Source: Acidobacteriota bacterium (GTDB lineage: Bacteria > Acidobacteriota > Vicinamibacteria > Vicinamibacterales > 2-12-FULL-66-21). Taken from it: 13,454 bases of DNA. The stretch lies in the NCBI GenBank assembly GCA_013362195.1, contig JABFWM010000607.1:1-13454 (forward strand). The letters are read 5' to 3'. Below the pieces are notes generated by a model, which did no database searches, was not told the DNA's origin, and was given only the letters and a program-made list of their open reading frames with translations. The position numbers and the translations under genes are program-made. Below, in pieces: positions 12,875 to 13,454 of the stretch. Within the stretch, counting starts at the first letter, position 1, and each line of letters begins with the position of its first letter.

Positions 12875-12901
12875 CGCGCACGGGTGTCCTCGCCGTGCGC
12901 G
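12875..12901 (+). terminator. Stem-loop between permease and Crp/Fnr gene
   Basis: CGCGCACGG (12875-12883) pairs perfectly over 9 bp with CCGTGCGCG (12893-12901) around a 9-nt loop. It starts 7 nt after the permease stop and ends 5 nt before the GGAGG of the next gene. There is no U-tract; it could attenuate readthrough or affect translation of the next gene. Confidence 0.45.
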
Positions 12902-12919
12902 CGGGCCGGAGGTGCCGCC

Positions 12920-13454
12920 ATGAAACACGCGGCCGACGCTGCCCCGGACGGGATGCCCTCGTTCCGCGCGGTGCCATTTCTGTCCGCCGATGCGCTCGCG
13001 CTCACCGACCGCCAGCGCGAGGCGCTGACCCGCATCGGCACGGCGGTGCGGCCGAAGGCGCGCGGGCTGCTCTATGCCGGCGGCGCGCCCGCGGAGGCGA
13101 TCTTCGCGGTCGTTGCGGGCGTGCTGAAAAGCTATCGCGACCTGCCGAGCGGCAAACGCGTCGTCTCCACGTTCCTGTTTCCCGGTGATCTGTGTGGATT
13201 GGCGCGCCGAGGCCGATATGTCAACACGGTTCGCGCCATCACGCCGTCGACGCTCTGCCGGCTGCCGGTCGCGGCGCTCACCGCGCTCCTGAAGCAGGAC
13301 AGCGATCTGCAGTACCAGTTCCTGGTCAAGGTGATGCACGAACTTCGCGAATCACAGCGGCGCGCCGCGCTCATGAACCGGCGCGACGCCGCCGGCCGTC
13401 TCGCGACGTTCCTGGCGCTGATGGCCGAACATCAGGAGCCGGCAGCCGGCCGCG
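12920..13454 (+). CDS. Crp/Fnr-family transcriptional regulator (3' end outside window)
   Basis: The first 178 residues of a regulator that runs off the window edge. ATG 12920 follows a GGAGG at 12907-12911 with an 8-nt spacer. Residues about 18-125 form a cyclic-nucleotide-binding-like beta-roll (LLYAGGAPAEAIFAVVAGVL, then VVSTFLFPGDLCGL and VRAITPSTLCRLP), and 126-150 look like the long dimerisation helix (DSDLQYQFLVKVMHELRESQ). RDAAGRLATFLALMAE (155-170) is the segment that normally precedes the winged helix-turn-helix, which is not in the window. The only cysteines seen are 92 and 113, with none in the N-terminal region, so an FNR-type Fe-S cluster is unlikely. The roll lacks the Glu and Arg of true cAMP-binding sites, pointing to an FNR/FixK-like rather than a CRP-like sensor. 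The ligand is unknown. Confidence 0.87.
   Translation, partial: MKHAADAAPDGMPSFRAVPFLSADALALTDRQREALTRIGTAVRPKARGLLYAGGAPAEAIFAVVAGVLKSYRDLPSGKRVVSTFLFPGDLCGLARRGRYVNTVRAITPSTLCRLPVAALTALLKQDSDLQYQFLVKVMHELRESQRRAALMNRRDAAGRLATFLALMAEHQEPAAGR

Noticed and set aside
12920..13454. A true FNR-type oxygen sensor with a [4Fe-4S] cluster
   Set aside because: The N-terminal cysteine cluster is absent; only Cys92 and Cys113 are seen in the visible part.

Overview
This is a high-GC window (about two thirds G+C by eye) from a bacterial chromosome. It has a secreted protein built from bacterial Ig/cadherin-like repeats, two NarL-type two-component systems with large sensors, a MASE1 sensor kinase, an AI-2E-family permease and a Crp/Fnr-type regulator. 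This mix would fit Acidobacteriota (Vicinamibacteria-like) or another soil-type lineage, but the placement is my inference and no phylogenetic marker is present. I see no tRNA, rRNA, CRISPR array, insertion sequence, integrase or phage gene.

Layout. Positions 1-2788 (+) hold an 895-residue exported protein with a choice-of-anchor-D-like domain, an unnamed central module, three calcium-motif Ig-like repeats and a C-terminal beta-rich module. A 14-bp stem-loop follows it. A gap of about 390 bp leads to a small lipoprotein (3179-3610, +) and a small Cys-containing hypothetical protein (3714-4118, +). The hypothetical gene runs 116 bp into a convergent STAS/SpoIIAA-like gene (4003-4431, -). A hairpin-rich spacer separates that gene from a two-component operon on the minus strand: a dCache-HAMP-HisKA_3 kinase (5270-7006) followed by a NarL-type response regulator (4635-5273), joined by an ATGA overlap. 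A 418-bp divergent region with two inverted repeats lies between this operon and a second NarL/GacA-like regulator (7425-8051, +). That regulator is followed by a MASE1-GAF-PAS-HisKA kinase (8324-10873, +). A convergent ferredoxin-NADP reductase (10982-11740, -) comes next. It is divergent from an AI-2E-family permease (11789-12868, +) with a 48-bp gap. A Crp/Fnr-family regulator begins at 12920 (+) and is cut by the window edge.

How the genes may work together. The centre of the window is a regulatory block: two sensor kinases, two LuxR-HTH regulators and a STAS-like protein around shared intergenic DNA. The right end combines a flavin redox enzyme, a permease and a Crp/Fnr regulator. I did not find a clear new defence or mobile system. 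The points most worth checking are the altered H-box of the MASE1 kinase (acidic residue after the phospho-histidine replaced by Gln), a promoter placed so that the reductase mRNA would be nearly leaderless, the 10-bp-arm palindrome between the two signalling systems, a 19-bp sequence shared by two distant intergenic regions, and the probably frame-shifted tail of the Cys-containing hypothetical gene.
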